From Marinilabiliales bacterium (lineage in GTDB: Bacteria > Bacteroidota > Bacteroidia > Bacteroidales > ML635J-15), in assembly GCA_002869385.1 (NCBI GenBank), contig PKTB01000002.1, positions 67,264 through 131,263 of the forward strand: a stretch of DNA of 64,000 bases, read 5' to 3'. This document shows, one piece after another, positions 28,642-36,493 of the stretch. The translations under genes and the position numbers were made by a program. Each line of letters starts with the position of its first letter. Position 1 is the stretch's first letter. The notes under the pieces were generated by a model. It saw only the letters and a list, made by a program, of their open reading frames with translations. It was not told where the DNA came from and ran no database searches.

Positions 28642-29171
28642 AGACTATTGATTTACATATAATTGATATTATTCATAATTCAATAAAGGCTGGAGCTTCA
28701 GAAATTATAATTAGATTGACAGTATCTGAAAAAGATAACTCGATTTTATTATCTATAGAAGATAATGCTTGTGGAATATCTGAAGAAATGCTGGAAAAGA
28801 TAAGGTCAGAGTTTTACTCGTCCAGGAAAGAAAGAAATGTTGGTATGGGTTTAGCGCTTTTGAACTTTCAGGCTACTCAAACCGGAGGTTATTTTGATAT
28901 TTCGTCTCAAATTTGTAAAGGGACAAAAGTCGTAGCTAAGTTTGTTAAGAACCATATCGATTGTCAACCAATTGGAGATATTGCAGGATGCGTCAGTTCG
29001 TTTATTTGTCAATTTGAAAATATTAACTTTAGCTTTGAATTCCAATCTTATACAACAAACTTTCAGATAGATACAGAACAACTGAAAACTACTTTTGAAG
29101 GAATAGTCTTGAATCAAAAATCTATTATAAATTTAGTAAGGCAGTTTTTAGCTGATAATATCACCTTTTAA
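28638..29171 (+). CDS. Histidine-kinase-like ATPase protein of the hydrogenase gene group
   Basis: The 177-residue protein has a GHKL ATP-binding domain: LHIIDIIHNSIKAGAS (N box), LLSIEDNACGISEEML (G1), VGMGLALLNFQATQTGG (G2). A C-terminal extension of about 70 residues has no recognisable fold. It lacks a phosphoacceptor domain, so it is not a complete sensor kinase. It overlaps the PHP gene by four bases and is the last gene before the hydrogenase promoter region. Confidence 0.78.
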   Translation: MKTIDLHIIDIIHNSIKAGASEIIIRLTVSEKDNSILLSIEDNACGISEEMLEKIRSEFYSSRKERNVGMGLALLNFQATQTGGYFDISSQICKGTKVVAKFVKNHIDCQPIGDIAGCVSSFICQFENINFSFEFQSYTTNFQIDTEQLKTTFEGIVLNQKSIINLVRQFLADNITF

Positions 29172-29232
29172 GTCTGGAAAGATTCAAAAATCACATTTAT
29201 AAAATCAAAAATGACGTTTTAAAAAATCGAAG

Positions 29233-29269
29233 ATGATTAATGTCATCAAATACTAATGATTAATGTCAT
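29233..29269. promoter_or_regulatory. Two FNR-like boxes, ATGATTAATGTCAT repeated with 23-bp period
   Basis: Identical 14-base boxes at 29233-29246 and 29256-29269 have the form ATGAT-N4-GTCAT, one base off a perfect palindrome and close to ATGAT-N4-ATCAT at 11163. The 23-bp period puts both on nearly the same helix face. They sit in the 378-base gap before the hydrogenase operon, which otherwise holds only the conserved blocks and a promoter. Confidence 0.5.
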
Positions 29270-29363
29270 TTTTGTGATTGAAGTATATATTTCTGTCTTA
29301 AATTACTTGATGTTTTTCAACATAAATTGTCTTTACTATTTGGATTGATATTTATCAATATCT

Positions 29364-29385
29364 GTGTAACACATTGTAATACAGC
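29364..29385 (+). promoter_or_regulatory. Conserved upstream block 1, hydrogenase operon copy
   Basis: This block is 18/22 identical to 26684-26705 and includes TGTAA units at 10-base spacing and the shared end ACAGC. Distance to block 2 is 77 bases here versus 65 there, a difference of about one helical turn. Confidence 0.5.
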
Positions 29386-29440
29386 GCATACAGAACTAAC
29401 ATTAAGTCTAATAATTTAGAATCTTTAAAAATTAAGTGTG

Positions 29441-29469
29441 AAAAGAATAACAGTGTTACAAAAATAACA
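29441..29469 (+). promoter_or_regulatory. Conserved upstream block 2 with TGTTA-N6-TAACA palindrome, hydrogenase operon copy
   Basis: This block matches 26749-26777 at 26 of 29 bases. The palindrome TGTTA-CAAAAA-TAACA is at 29454-29469. A possible -7 element, TATTATTTG (29485-29493), follows 16 bases later. The similarity to Rex-type sites suits a hydrogenase promoter, but the binding protein is not known. Confidence 0.6.
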
Positions 29470-29549
29470 AAAAGATTTGTTTGGTATTATTTGAAGCAGT
29501 AATTTTGAATCGAAACTAATAATTAAACTTTTAACCGGGAGGGAAAAAG

Positions 29550-29942
29550 ATGAATAAAATTAAAAACTTAGCTGACTTACGAAAAATGAAGGATGAATTA
29601 CAAAATAAAATTCAACTTCGTGAAAAAAGCGATTCCCCTGACGCTATAATTCAGGTTAAAGTTGGTATGGCAACAAGTGGTATTGCTTCGGGAGCCAAAG
29701 AGGTAATGAACTACTTTACCGAAGAACTTGAAAAGAGAAATATTGATGCTTTAGTATTACAGGTTGGTGATATGGGGTATTGCTATGCAGAGCCAACCAT
29801 TGAAGTTACACGACCTGGTGAAGAACCTGTAGTTTTTGGGTATGTAGATGTTACCAAAGCTGACGAAATAATAGAGAAATATATTAAAAACGGTGAATTA
29901 TTGGAAGGTATTTTACCGGCTAATTACGAATCAATTGACTAA
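29550..29942 (+). CDS. Thioredoxin-like [2Fe-2S]-ferredoxin-fold protein lacking the cluster cysteines
   Basis: This 130-residue protein has the NuoE/Shethna-type thioredoxin-like fold seen beside bifurcating hydrogenases. The first motif is GMATSGIASGAKEV, where Cys is replaced by Ser, and the second is QVGDMGYCYAEP, with one remaining Cys, so a [2Fe-2S] cluster is unlikely. The following EVTRPGEEPVVFGYVDV is otherwise well conserved. It is the first gene of the hydrogenase operon, with a strong purine-rich GGGAGGG ribosome site. A structural or regulatory role is likely. Confidence 0.75.
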   Translation: MNKIKNLADLRKMKDELQNKIQLREKSDSPDAIIQVKVGMATSGIASGAKEVMNYFTEELEKRNIDALVLQVGDMGYCYAEPTIEVTRPGEEPVVFGYVDVTKADEIIEKYIKNGELLEGILPANYESID

Positions 29943-29959
29943 TTATAGGAGACTGTTTC

Positions 29960-31753
29960 ATGAGTAAGATTAAAATGCACCTTTTAGTTTGTGGCGGAAC
30001 AGGTTGTAAAGCTTCCCAAAGCGATCAGATTGTCGAAAATCTGAATGCTGAATTGCAAGCTCATGGCTTGGAAGATGAAGCTAAAGTTGTTCTGACCGGC
30101 TGTTTTGGTTTTTGTGAACAAGGACCGATTGTAAAAATTATTCCTGATAATACATTTTATACTCAGGTTAAACCTGAAGATGCTAAAGAGATTATTGAAG
30201 AGCACATAATAAAAGGGCGTAAAGTTCACAGATTGCTTTATGTTGATCCTGTACAAAAAGAAAGTGTGAGTGATTCTAAGCATATGGGATTTTATAAAAA
30301 GCATATTCGTATTGCATTACGTAATTGTGGTTTCTTAGATCCTGAAAATATTGACGAGTCAATTGCTCGTGATGCATATTTAGCTTTAGGTAAAGCACTA
30401 ACAGAAATGACTCCTGACGAAGTTATTGATGAGATTAAAAAATCGGGCCTTCGTGGTCGCGGTGGTGGTGGATTCCCTACAGGTCTAAAATGGGAATTTG
30501 CTGCAAAAAATGCTGCAGATCAAAAATATGTAGTTTGTAATGCTGATGAGGGTGACCCTGGAGCATTTATGGACAGATCTGTTTTAGAAGGAGACCCTCA
30601 TACTGTTCTCGAAGCCATGGCAATTTGTGGTTACACAATGGGAGCAGATAAAGGGCTTATATATATTAGAGCGGAATATCAGCTTGCTATTCATCGCTTA
30701 AAGATTGCGATTAAACAAGCAATGGATTACGGGCTGTTAGGAGATGATATTTTAGGAACAGGCTTTAACTTTAATATTGAGTTAAGATATGGTGCAGGTG
30801 CCTTTGTGTGTGGTGAGGAAACAGCCTTAATCCATAGCATGGAAGGAGATAGGGGAGAACCTACTGTTAAACCTCCATTTCCTGCAGAATCAGGCTATTT
30901 AGGAAAGCCAACTAATGTAAACAATGTTGAAACTTTTGCAAGTGTTCCTGTTATCCTACTGAAAGGTGCTGATTGGTTCTCATCTATTGGTACAAAGAAA
31001 TCGAAAGGGACTAAAGTTTTTGCCTTAGCTGGTAAAATTAACAATGTTGGACTTATTGAAGTCCCAATGGGAATAACTCTTCGCGAAGTAATATACGAAA
31101 TTGGTGGTGGAATCAAGAATGGTAAGAAATTTAAAGCTGTTCAAACTGGTGGCCCATCAGGTGGATGCTTAACAGAAGAGCATCTTGATACTCCGATTGA
31201 TTTTGATAATCTTCTTGCTGCTGGTTCTATGATGGGATCAGGTGGTATGATTGTTATGGATGAAGATGACTGTATGGTCTCAATTGCAAAATTCTTCCTT
31301 GAGTTTACAGTCGAAGAGTCTTGCGGTAAGTGTTCTCCTTGTCGTGTTGGGAATAAAAGACTATATGAAATATTAGTAAAGATTACAGAAGGTAAAGGTA
31401 CAATGGAAGACCTTGATTTACTAAAAAATCTTTGCGAGGTAATTAAAGATACATCTTTATGTGGATTAGGTCAAAGTTCTCCAAATCCTGTATTGTCAAC
31501 TTTAAATAATTTCTGGGACGAGTATGTTGAACACGTTACTGAGAAAAAGTGTCGTGCAGGACAGTGCACAGCTCTAAAAAAGTATATAATTGACGAAGAG
31601 GCTTGTGTAGGGTGCACTGCTTGTGCAAGAGTTTGTCCTGTAAATGCAATTAGTGGTTAGAGAAAAATGCCTCACGAAATAAATCAGGATATTTGTATTA
31701 AGTGTGGAGCTTGTTACGATAAGTGTAAATTCAGTGAAATAAATATAAAATAA
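29960..31753 (+). CDS. hydB: Electron-bifurcating [FeFe] hydrogenase beta subunit (HydB), in-frame TAG before the last ferredoxin cluster
   Basis: HydB holds the FMN/NAD site of the HydABC complex. In order: a thioredoxin-like [2Fe-2S] domain (CGGTGC, TGCFGFC), the NuoF-like FMN/NADH domain (GRGGGGFPTGLKW, NADEGDPGAFMDR), the ESCGKCSPCR [4Fe-4S] site, and a C-terminal 2[4Fe-4S] ferredoxin. TAG at 31658-31660 (codon 567) cuts the protein after the first ferredoxin motif CVGCTACARVCPVNAISG. The same frame continues with the second motif CIKCGACYDKC and stops at 31753. GAG to TAG restores ERK. Total 597 residues, normal for HydB. AGGAG precedes the start. Confidence 0.88.
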
Positions 31754-31765
31754 GGAGGCCGAATT

Positions 31766-33538
31766 ATGAGTCTTATAAATATAAAAATAAACGGAAAAGA
31801 ATTACAGGTCGAATCTGGAACGACGATTCTTCAAGCTGCCAGAAAAATAGGCATTGAAATACCGACCTTATGTTATATGAATCTACATGATCTTGGGATT
31901 GAACATAATCCGGGTGGTTGTCGAATTTGCGTTGTTGAGGTAGAGGGAAGGAGAAATTTAGCACCTTCATGTGTTACTAAGGTATGGGAAGGTATGGAAG
32001 TAAAAACCCATACGATGAGAGTTTTAAATGCTCGTAAGACTGTTATGGAGTTGATACTATCTGACCATCCTTTTGAGTGCTTAACATGTGCGAAAAACGG
32101 TACTTGCGATTTGCAAAAATTAGCACAGGATCTTGGCGTTCGTGAGATACATTACGAAGGTGAGCAATCAACTTATAAAGAAGACTTTTCACCGGCTATT
32201 ATTCGCGATATGGACAAATGTATCATGTGTCGTCGTTGCGAAACAATGTGTAACGAAGTTCAGACATGTGGAGTACTAAGTGGAATAAACAGAGGGTTTG
32301 AGTCTGTTGTAGCTCCGGCTTTTGAACAGGATTTAATTCAATCTCCTTGTACTTTCTGTGGTCAGTGCGTGGCCGTATGTCCTACAGGTGCACTAACTGA
32401 GCAAGATCATACAAATAAAGTTATTAGAGCTCTGGCAGATCCTACAAAAACTGTAATCGTACAGACAGCTCCTGCAGTTCGTGTTGCATTGGGCGAAGAA
32501 TTTGGAATGGAAGCTGGAAGTATAGTTACCGGTAAAATGGTTTCTGCACTACGTCGCATAGGGTTTGATAAAGTATTTGATACAGATTTTGCAGCTGACT
32601 TAACAATAATGGAAGAAGGAACAGAGCTTCTTGGTCGTTTGTCAAAACATTTAGCTGGAGATAAAGATGTTAAACTACCAATCCTTACATCTTGTTGCCC
32701 TGGTTGGGTGAACTTCTTTGAGCATCAGTATCCTGAGATGAAAGATATACCATCAACTGCAAAATCACCTCAGCAAATGTTTGGTGCAATTGCTAAAACT
32801 TATATGGCAGAGAAAATGAATGTGAAGCGCGAAGATTTAGTAGTAGTTTCAGTTATGCCTTGTTTAGCTAAGAAATACGAATCACAACGAGAAGAGTTTG
32901 CTGTTGATGGTACTCCAGATGTGGACTTCTCAATCTCAACAAGAGAATTGGCTCATCTTATCAAACAGAGTTTAGGTGATATTAAAGATCTACCGGATGA
33001 AGACTTTGATAAGCTAATGGGACAATCTACAGGTGCTGCTGTGATTTTTGGAAACACTGGTGGTGTTATTGAGGCTGCATGTCGTACAGCATACGAAATT
33101 CAGACTGGTAAAAAACTTGAGAAAGTTGAGTTCGAGCAGTTAAGAGGATTCGAAGGTGTACGTTCTGCAGAAGTTGATTTTGACGGTCTTAAACTAAACA
33201 TTGGAATTGCTCACGGCCTAGGTAATGCTCGTAAACTTCTTGACTCAATTAAGAATGGTGAGAGTGAGTTCCATGCAATTGAGATTATGGCATGTCCTGG
33301 TGGTTGTATTGGTGGTGGTGGACAACCATTACACCATGGCAACTCAGACATAATTAAAGCTCGTGCTGCAGCTATTTACAAAGAAGATGAAGGTAAAGAG
33401 ATTCGTAAATCACACGAAAATCCTGAGATTACAAAGCTTTATGATGATTTATTAGGTCAGCCAATGAGCGAAAAAGCTCATCACCTATTGCATACAGAGT
33501 ATTTTGATAAGAAAAAGAAAGTTTATATTGAAAAATAA
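31766..33538 (+). CDS. hydA: [FeFe] hydrogenase catalytic subunit HydA (trimeric bifurcating type)
   Basis: The 590-residue protein has an N-terminal [2Fe-2S] domain, the His-ligated HPFECLTCAKNGTC cluster site, two [4Fe-4S] motifs (CIMCRRCETMC, CTFCGQCVAVCP) and the H-cluster domain. The H-cluster motifs are complete: TSCCPGW at 308-314, MPCLAKKYE from 364, and MACPGGCIGGGGQP from 508. With HydB and HydC it should reversibly couple NADH and reduced ferredoxin oxidation to H2 formation. The start follows a near-perfect AAGGAGG ribosome site. Maturases HydE, HydF and HydG are not in the window. Confidence 0.96.
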   Translation: MSLINIKINGKELQVESGTTILQAARKIGIEIPTLCYMNLHDLGIEHNPGGCRICVVEVEGRRNLAPSCVTKVWEGMEVKTHTMRVLNARKTVMELILSDHPFECLTCAKNGTCDLQKLAQDLGVREIHYEGEQSTYKEDFSPAIIRDMDKCIMCRRCETMCNEVQTCGVLSGINRGFESVVAPAFEQDLIQSPCTFCGQCVAVCPTGALTEQDHTNKVIRALADPTKTVIVQTAPAVRVALGEEFGMEAGSIVTGKMVSALRRIGFDKVFDTDFAADLTIMEEGTELLGRLSKHLAGDKDVKLPILTSCCPGWVNFFEHQYPEMKDIPSTAKSPQQMFGAIAKTYMAEKMNVKREDLVVVSVMPCLAKKYESQREEFAVDGTPDVDFSISTRELAHLIKQSLGDIKDLPDEDFDKLMGQSTGAAVIFGNTGGVIEAACRTAYEIQTGKKLEKVEFEQLRGFEGVRSAEVDFDGLKLNIGIAHGLGNARKLLDSIKNGESEFHAIEIMACPGGCIGGGGQPLHHGNSDIIKARAAAIYKEDEGKEIRKSHENPEITKLYDDLLGQPMSEKAHHLLHTEYFDKKKKVYIEK

Positions 33539-33550
33539 AAATATTTAGCA

Positions 33551-34042
33551 ATGTCCAGTATTCATATTAAATTAAAAGAAAAGGATTGCCAGGCAATTAA
33601 AGAAATATGCGAATCATTTAATAATGATCCGGGAGAGCTTATTAATGTATTACACAAAACACAGGAACATTTCGGATACCTACCTGCAGAAATTCAGGAG
33701 GTAATAGCCGAAAATCTAAATGTTTCAGTGGCAAAAGTTTATGGAGTCGTAACTTTTTACAGCTTCTTTACTATGACTCCAAAAGGTCAGCATCCAATAT
33801 CTATATGCACAGGTACAGCATGTTATGTCCGTGGTGCAGAAAAGGTTCTTGATGAATTGAAAAGAGAACTTGATATTAATGTCGGAGAAACAACACCAGA
33901 TGGTAAATTCTCATTAAGTTGTTTACGATGCGTAGGTGCCTGTGGACTTGCTCCGGTTGTTATGGTTGGTGATAAAACATATGGTCGAGTAGCTCCAGAA
34001 GATGTTAAGAAAATTATTGAAGAATATAATCAGGCAAAATAA
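33551..34042 (+). CDS. hydC: [FeFe] hydrogenase gamma subunit HydC (NuoE-like)
   Basis: The 163-residue protein is NuoE-like: an N-terminal helical bundle (LINVLHKTQEHFGYLPAEIQEVIA) and a thioredoxin-like [2Fe-2S] domain with CTGTACYVRGA and CLRCVGACGLAPVVMV. It passes electrons between HydB flavin and HydA. It ends the operon and a terminator follows. The order hydX-like, B, A, C differs from the C-B-A order familiar from Thermotoga. Confidence 0.93.
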   Translation: MSSIHIKLKEKDCQAIKEICESFNNDPGELINVLHKTQEHFGYLPAEIQEVIAENLNVSVAKVYGVVTFYSFFTMTPKGQHPISICTGTACYVRGAEKVLDELKRELDINVGETTPDGKFSLSCLRCVGACGLAPVVMVGDKTYGRVAPEDVKKIIEEYNQAK

Positions 34043-34107
34043 ATTACATCTGTCATTTTGCCTGACGTAAAGTAAATTCATAGTTTCATAGTTAGTTTGT
34101 TTGTTTC

Positions 34108-34142
34108 AAAAAGGTGGTGGGTCCTCAACCCGCTGCCTTTTT
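34108..34142 (+). terminator. Long terminator hairpin after the hydrogenase operon
   Basis: A 15-base left arm (34108-34122) pairs with 34128-34142, with two G-U pairs, ending in a U run. I see nothing else in the remaining 200 bases before the next gene (34143-34355) except A+T-rich sequence. Confidence 0.8.
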
Positions 34143-34355
34143 ACTTTTTGTCTGATAATTCAGATATCCTTCTTTAGTTTGATTATTCATAAAGAAAACA
34201 TAGTATAAACAGGACATACGCTAAGAAACAATTTCTCGTAAGTAAAAAAGTGTAGATAGTATAATTTTAATATTTAAACCTGATTATGTATATTTTAGTT
34301 GTAAGTTAGTTTATATATTTGTTTTGAATTACATTTACTACTTTATTTTATTAAA

Positions 34356-35399
34356 ATGATTAAATCAAGAATTAGTTTTTTTATTCCATTGTTGCTTTTT
34401 ATTGCATTTAACGTTGTTTGTCAAAAAACGAAAACATTTTATGTTAATGCTGACATGAAAAAGGTTTTTAAGGAAGATGCTGCGTTTAAACGTAATTTAA
34501 CCAAATTAGATAATAAGTGGAGAATTGAGGATTACTATTTAAACGACACATTATATAGGACAGGTTACTATTCAGATAAAATGTTAAAAGTAAAAACCGA
34601 TACTTTTAAATATTATTTTCCTAATGGGCGTCTAATAAAAATCTTAGTATACGATAATAATAAAAAGAATGGAGGGTGTTCATATTTTGACGTTTCTGGT
34701 AAGATTACACATTTTAGGAGTTTCTATAATGATGAACCTGTTGGTAAGTGGATTTGGTATGATATTAATGAACAGGAAGAACATGTTATTGCTAATGCAA
34801 GCTGGAAAAGTGTCAATGGGGTTGAACATGAACCACTATTTCCGGGAGGGAGATCAGCATATAATGACTATTTTGATAAATTTAAGAATGATTACACTAT
34901 GTCAGCATCAATGCATGGACAGTATGGACAAATCATAATGTCATTCAAAGTTTCAGGGTCTGGCGAAATATCAGAAGTTGATGTTGTTCTGCATGGTACA
35001 CCTGAAATGGATTCATTAGGGATTAGATGTATTAATCAAATGCCTGAATTTATTCCGGCTCGAGAAAATCGAATTATTGTTGATCAGTATTTAATTTTCC
35101 CATTAAAATTTATTCTTTACGAAGAAAGTGATGATTTTAAAATTCCTAATAGTACTATAGCAAATTATTTTTTTGTTAGTGGTGTTGAAGATTATAAAGA
35201 AAGTAAATACGATAAGGCTGCTTTTAAATTTAAAACTGCTATTATATATAATCCAGGATGTGCAAAATACTATTATTATTACGCTGTCAGTATTTATCAA
35301 TACGAAGACCCTGATATTGCCTGTCAGTATTTTAAAATAGCTGACCTTCTGGATAGTAAGATTGTACGAGAGGATATTAAAGAATTTTGTAAGTTCTGA
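34356..35399 (+). CDS. Secreted protein combining YwqK-like repeats, TonB C-terminal-like domain and a TPR tail
   Basis: The 347-residue protein has a signal peptide (IAFNVVCQ). An antitoxin YwqK/MORN-like segment follows (YYFPNGRLIKILVYDNNKK, YFDVSGKITHFRSFYNDEPV), then a TonB-C-like part (FPGGRSAYNDYF ... MSFKVSGSGEISEVDVV) and a short TPR-like end (KYDKAAFKFKTAIIYNPG). This composite is common in Bacteroidota envelope proteins of unknown role. It has its own transcription unit after the hydrogenase terminator. Confidence 0.65.
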   Translation: MIKSRISFFIPLLLFIAFNVVCQKTKTFYVNADMKKVFKEDAAFKRNLTKLDNKWRIEDYYLNDTLYRTGYYSDKMLKVKTDTFKYYFPNGRLIKILVYDNNKKNGGCSYFDVSGKITHFRSFYNDEPVGKWIWYDINEQEEHVIANASWKSVNGVEHEPLFPGGRSAYNDYFDKFKNDYTMSASMHGQYGQIIMSFKVSGSGEISEVDVVLHGTPEMDSLGIRCINQMPEFIPARENRIIVDQYLIFPLKFILYEESDDFKIPNSTIANYFFVSGVEDYKESKYDKAAFKFKTAIIYNPGCAKYYYYYAVSIYQYEDPDIACQYFKIADLLDSKIVREDIKEFCKF

Positions 35400-35479
35400 T
35401 ACAAACCCAATGACAGTTTTGTTTTAGACTAAATTTTATTACTTTTATTATCTTGATATATTGTAATAGTAATTATATT

Positions 35480-36493
35480 ATGAAGATAATAAGTATATTT
35501 CAAACACTACTATTTACGCTGTTAATCTCTATTAATTTAAACGCACAGGAAGATCAAAAAGTATATGTCGAAGATTATAATCAGGATGGTTTTAATGACT
35601 CATTGATAGTATCTTGGAGCAGTGGTTCCGGGTTTGGCTCGTATACAGGTGAACTTATTTGTGGGAAAACTAAAGATGTGTTTACACTTTCAACAGGAGG
35701 TTGTTTTTGTGAGATTTATCGAACAGTTTTAATTCATCCTTAGTTGCGAAAAAGTGAAAATATGGAGTTTTTCAATGCTTTGAAAGATGAAATGTTACCC
35801 CCTGAAAGAAACAAACTTGATCCATCATTGAATTGGTTAATCAGTAGCTTGTTCAATTATAAAAAGCTAGAAAGAGATGATTATTTTGATTTAATAATAG
35901 AACCTAATATAGCTTGGAATCAAGGAAACTTGTTTTTACCTGACAGGTATTCATACAAAGTTTCCGGTGATACTTTAAATAAAGTATATCATCCGGAATT
36001 TGAAGTCCCCGAATGGTTTGATAACGAAAGTTTGGGGTATATTACTTATGGACCGTATAATCATATTATTTACCACCAGGATACATTTGAGCATGTATTG
36101 TCAAATAAGAAATACGATCTAATAAGAACAGCTCACGGTATTGTAGTACAAACAGCAGAAAAGTTTAAGTGGCTTTTTATTAGTGATTACAATCTTACTG
36201 GTGCACCTGAAAAATTGAGATGGCCATCCATAGAAGATATAGTCTTTGATGGTGATTATATTTTTGTTAAACAGTCCTTAAGGCCATTTAGTGTATATAA
36301 CCTATATATAATAAATATTGAATCGGGGAAACTTGCAAGATTTAAATATTTACTATTTGAGAATTCTCCTCATGGTGAAGATACGAATGAAGAACCATTC
36401 CTAATTAAGGATGGATATCTTATTTTAAATGATTGTGAGGAGCCAATGGAATTGAATTTAAAGAGCTTATATGAGAGATTTGAGAGTATTTAG
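35480..36493 (+). CDS. Secreted hypothetical protein interrupted by an in-frame TAG
   Basis: From ATG 35480 the frame opens with a signal peptide (LLISINLNAQ) and an EDYNQDGFNDSLIVSW segment like a Ca-binding DxNxDGxxD repeat. TAG at 35741-35743 (codon 88) follows LIHP, and the frame continues without shift to 36493 (LRKSENMEFFNALKDEM onward), 337 residues in all. GAG to TAG gives the natural HPELRKSEN. No family is recognised. Its 3' end overlaps the TonB-dependent receptor start by 23 bases. Confidence 0.55.
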
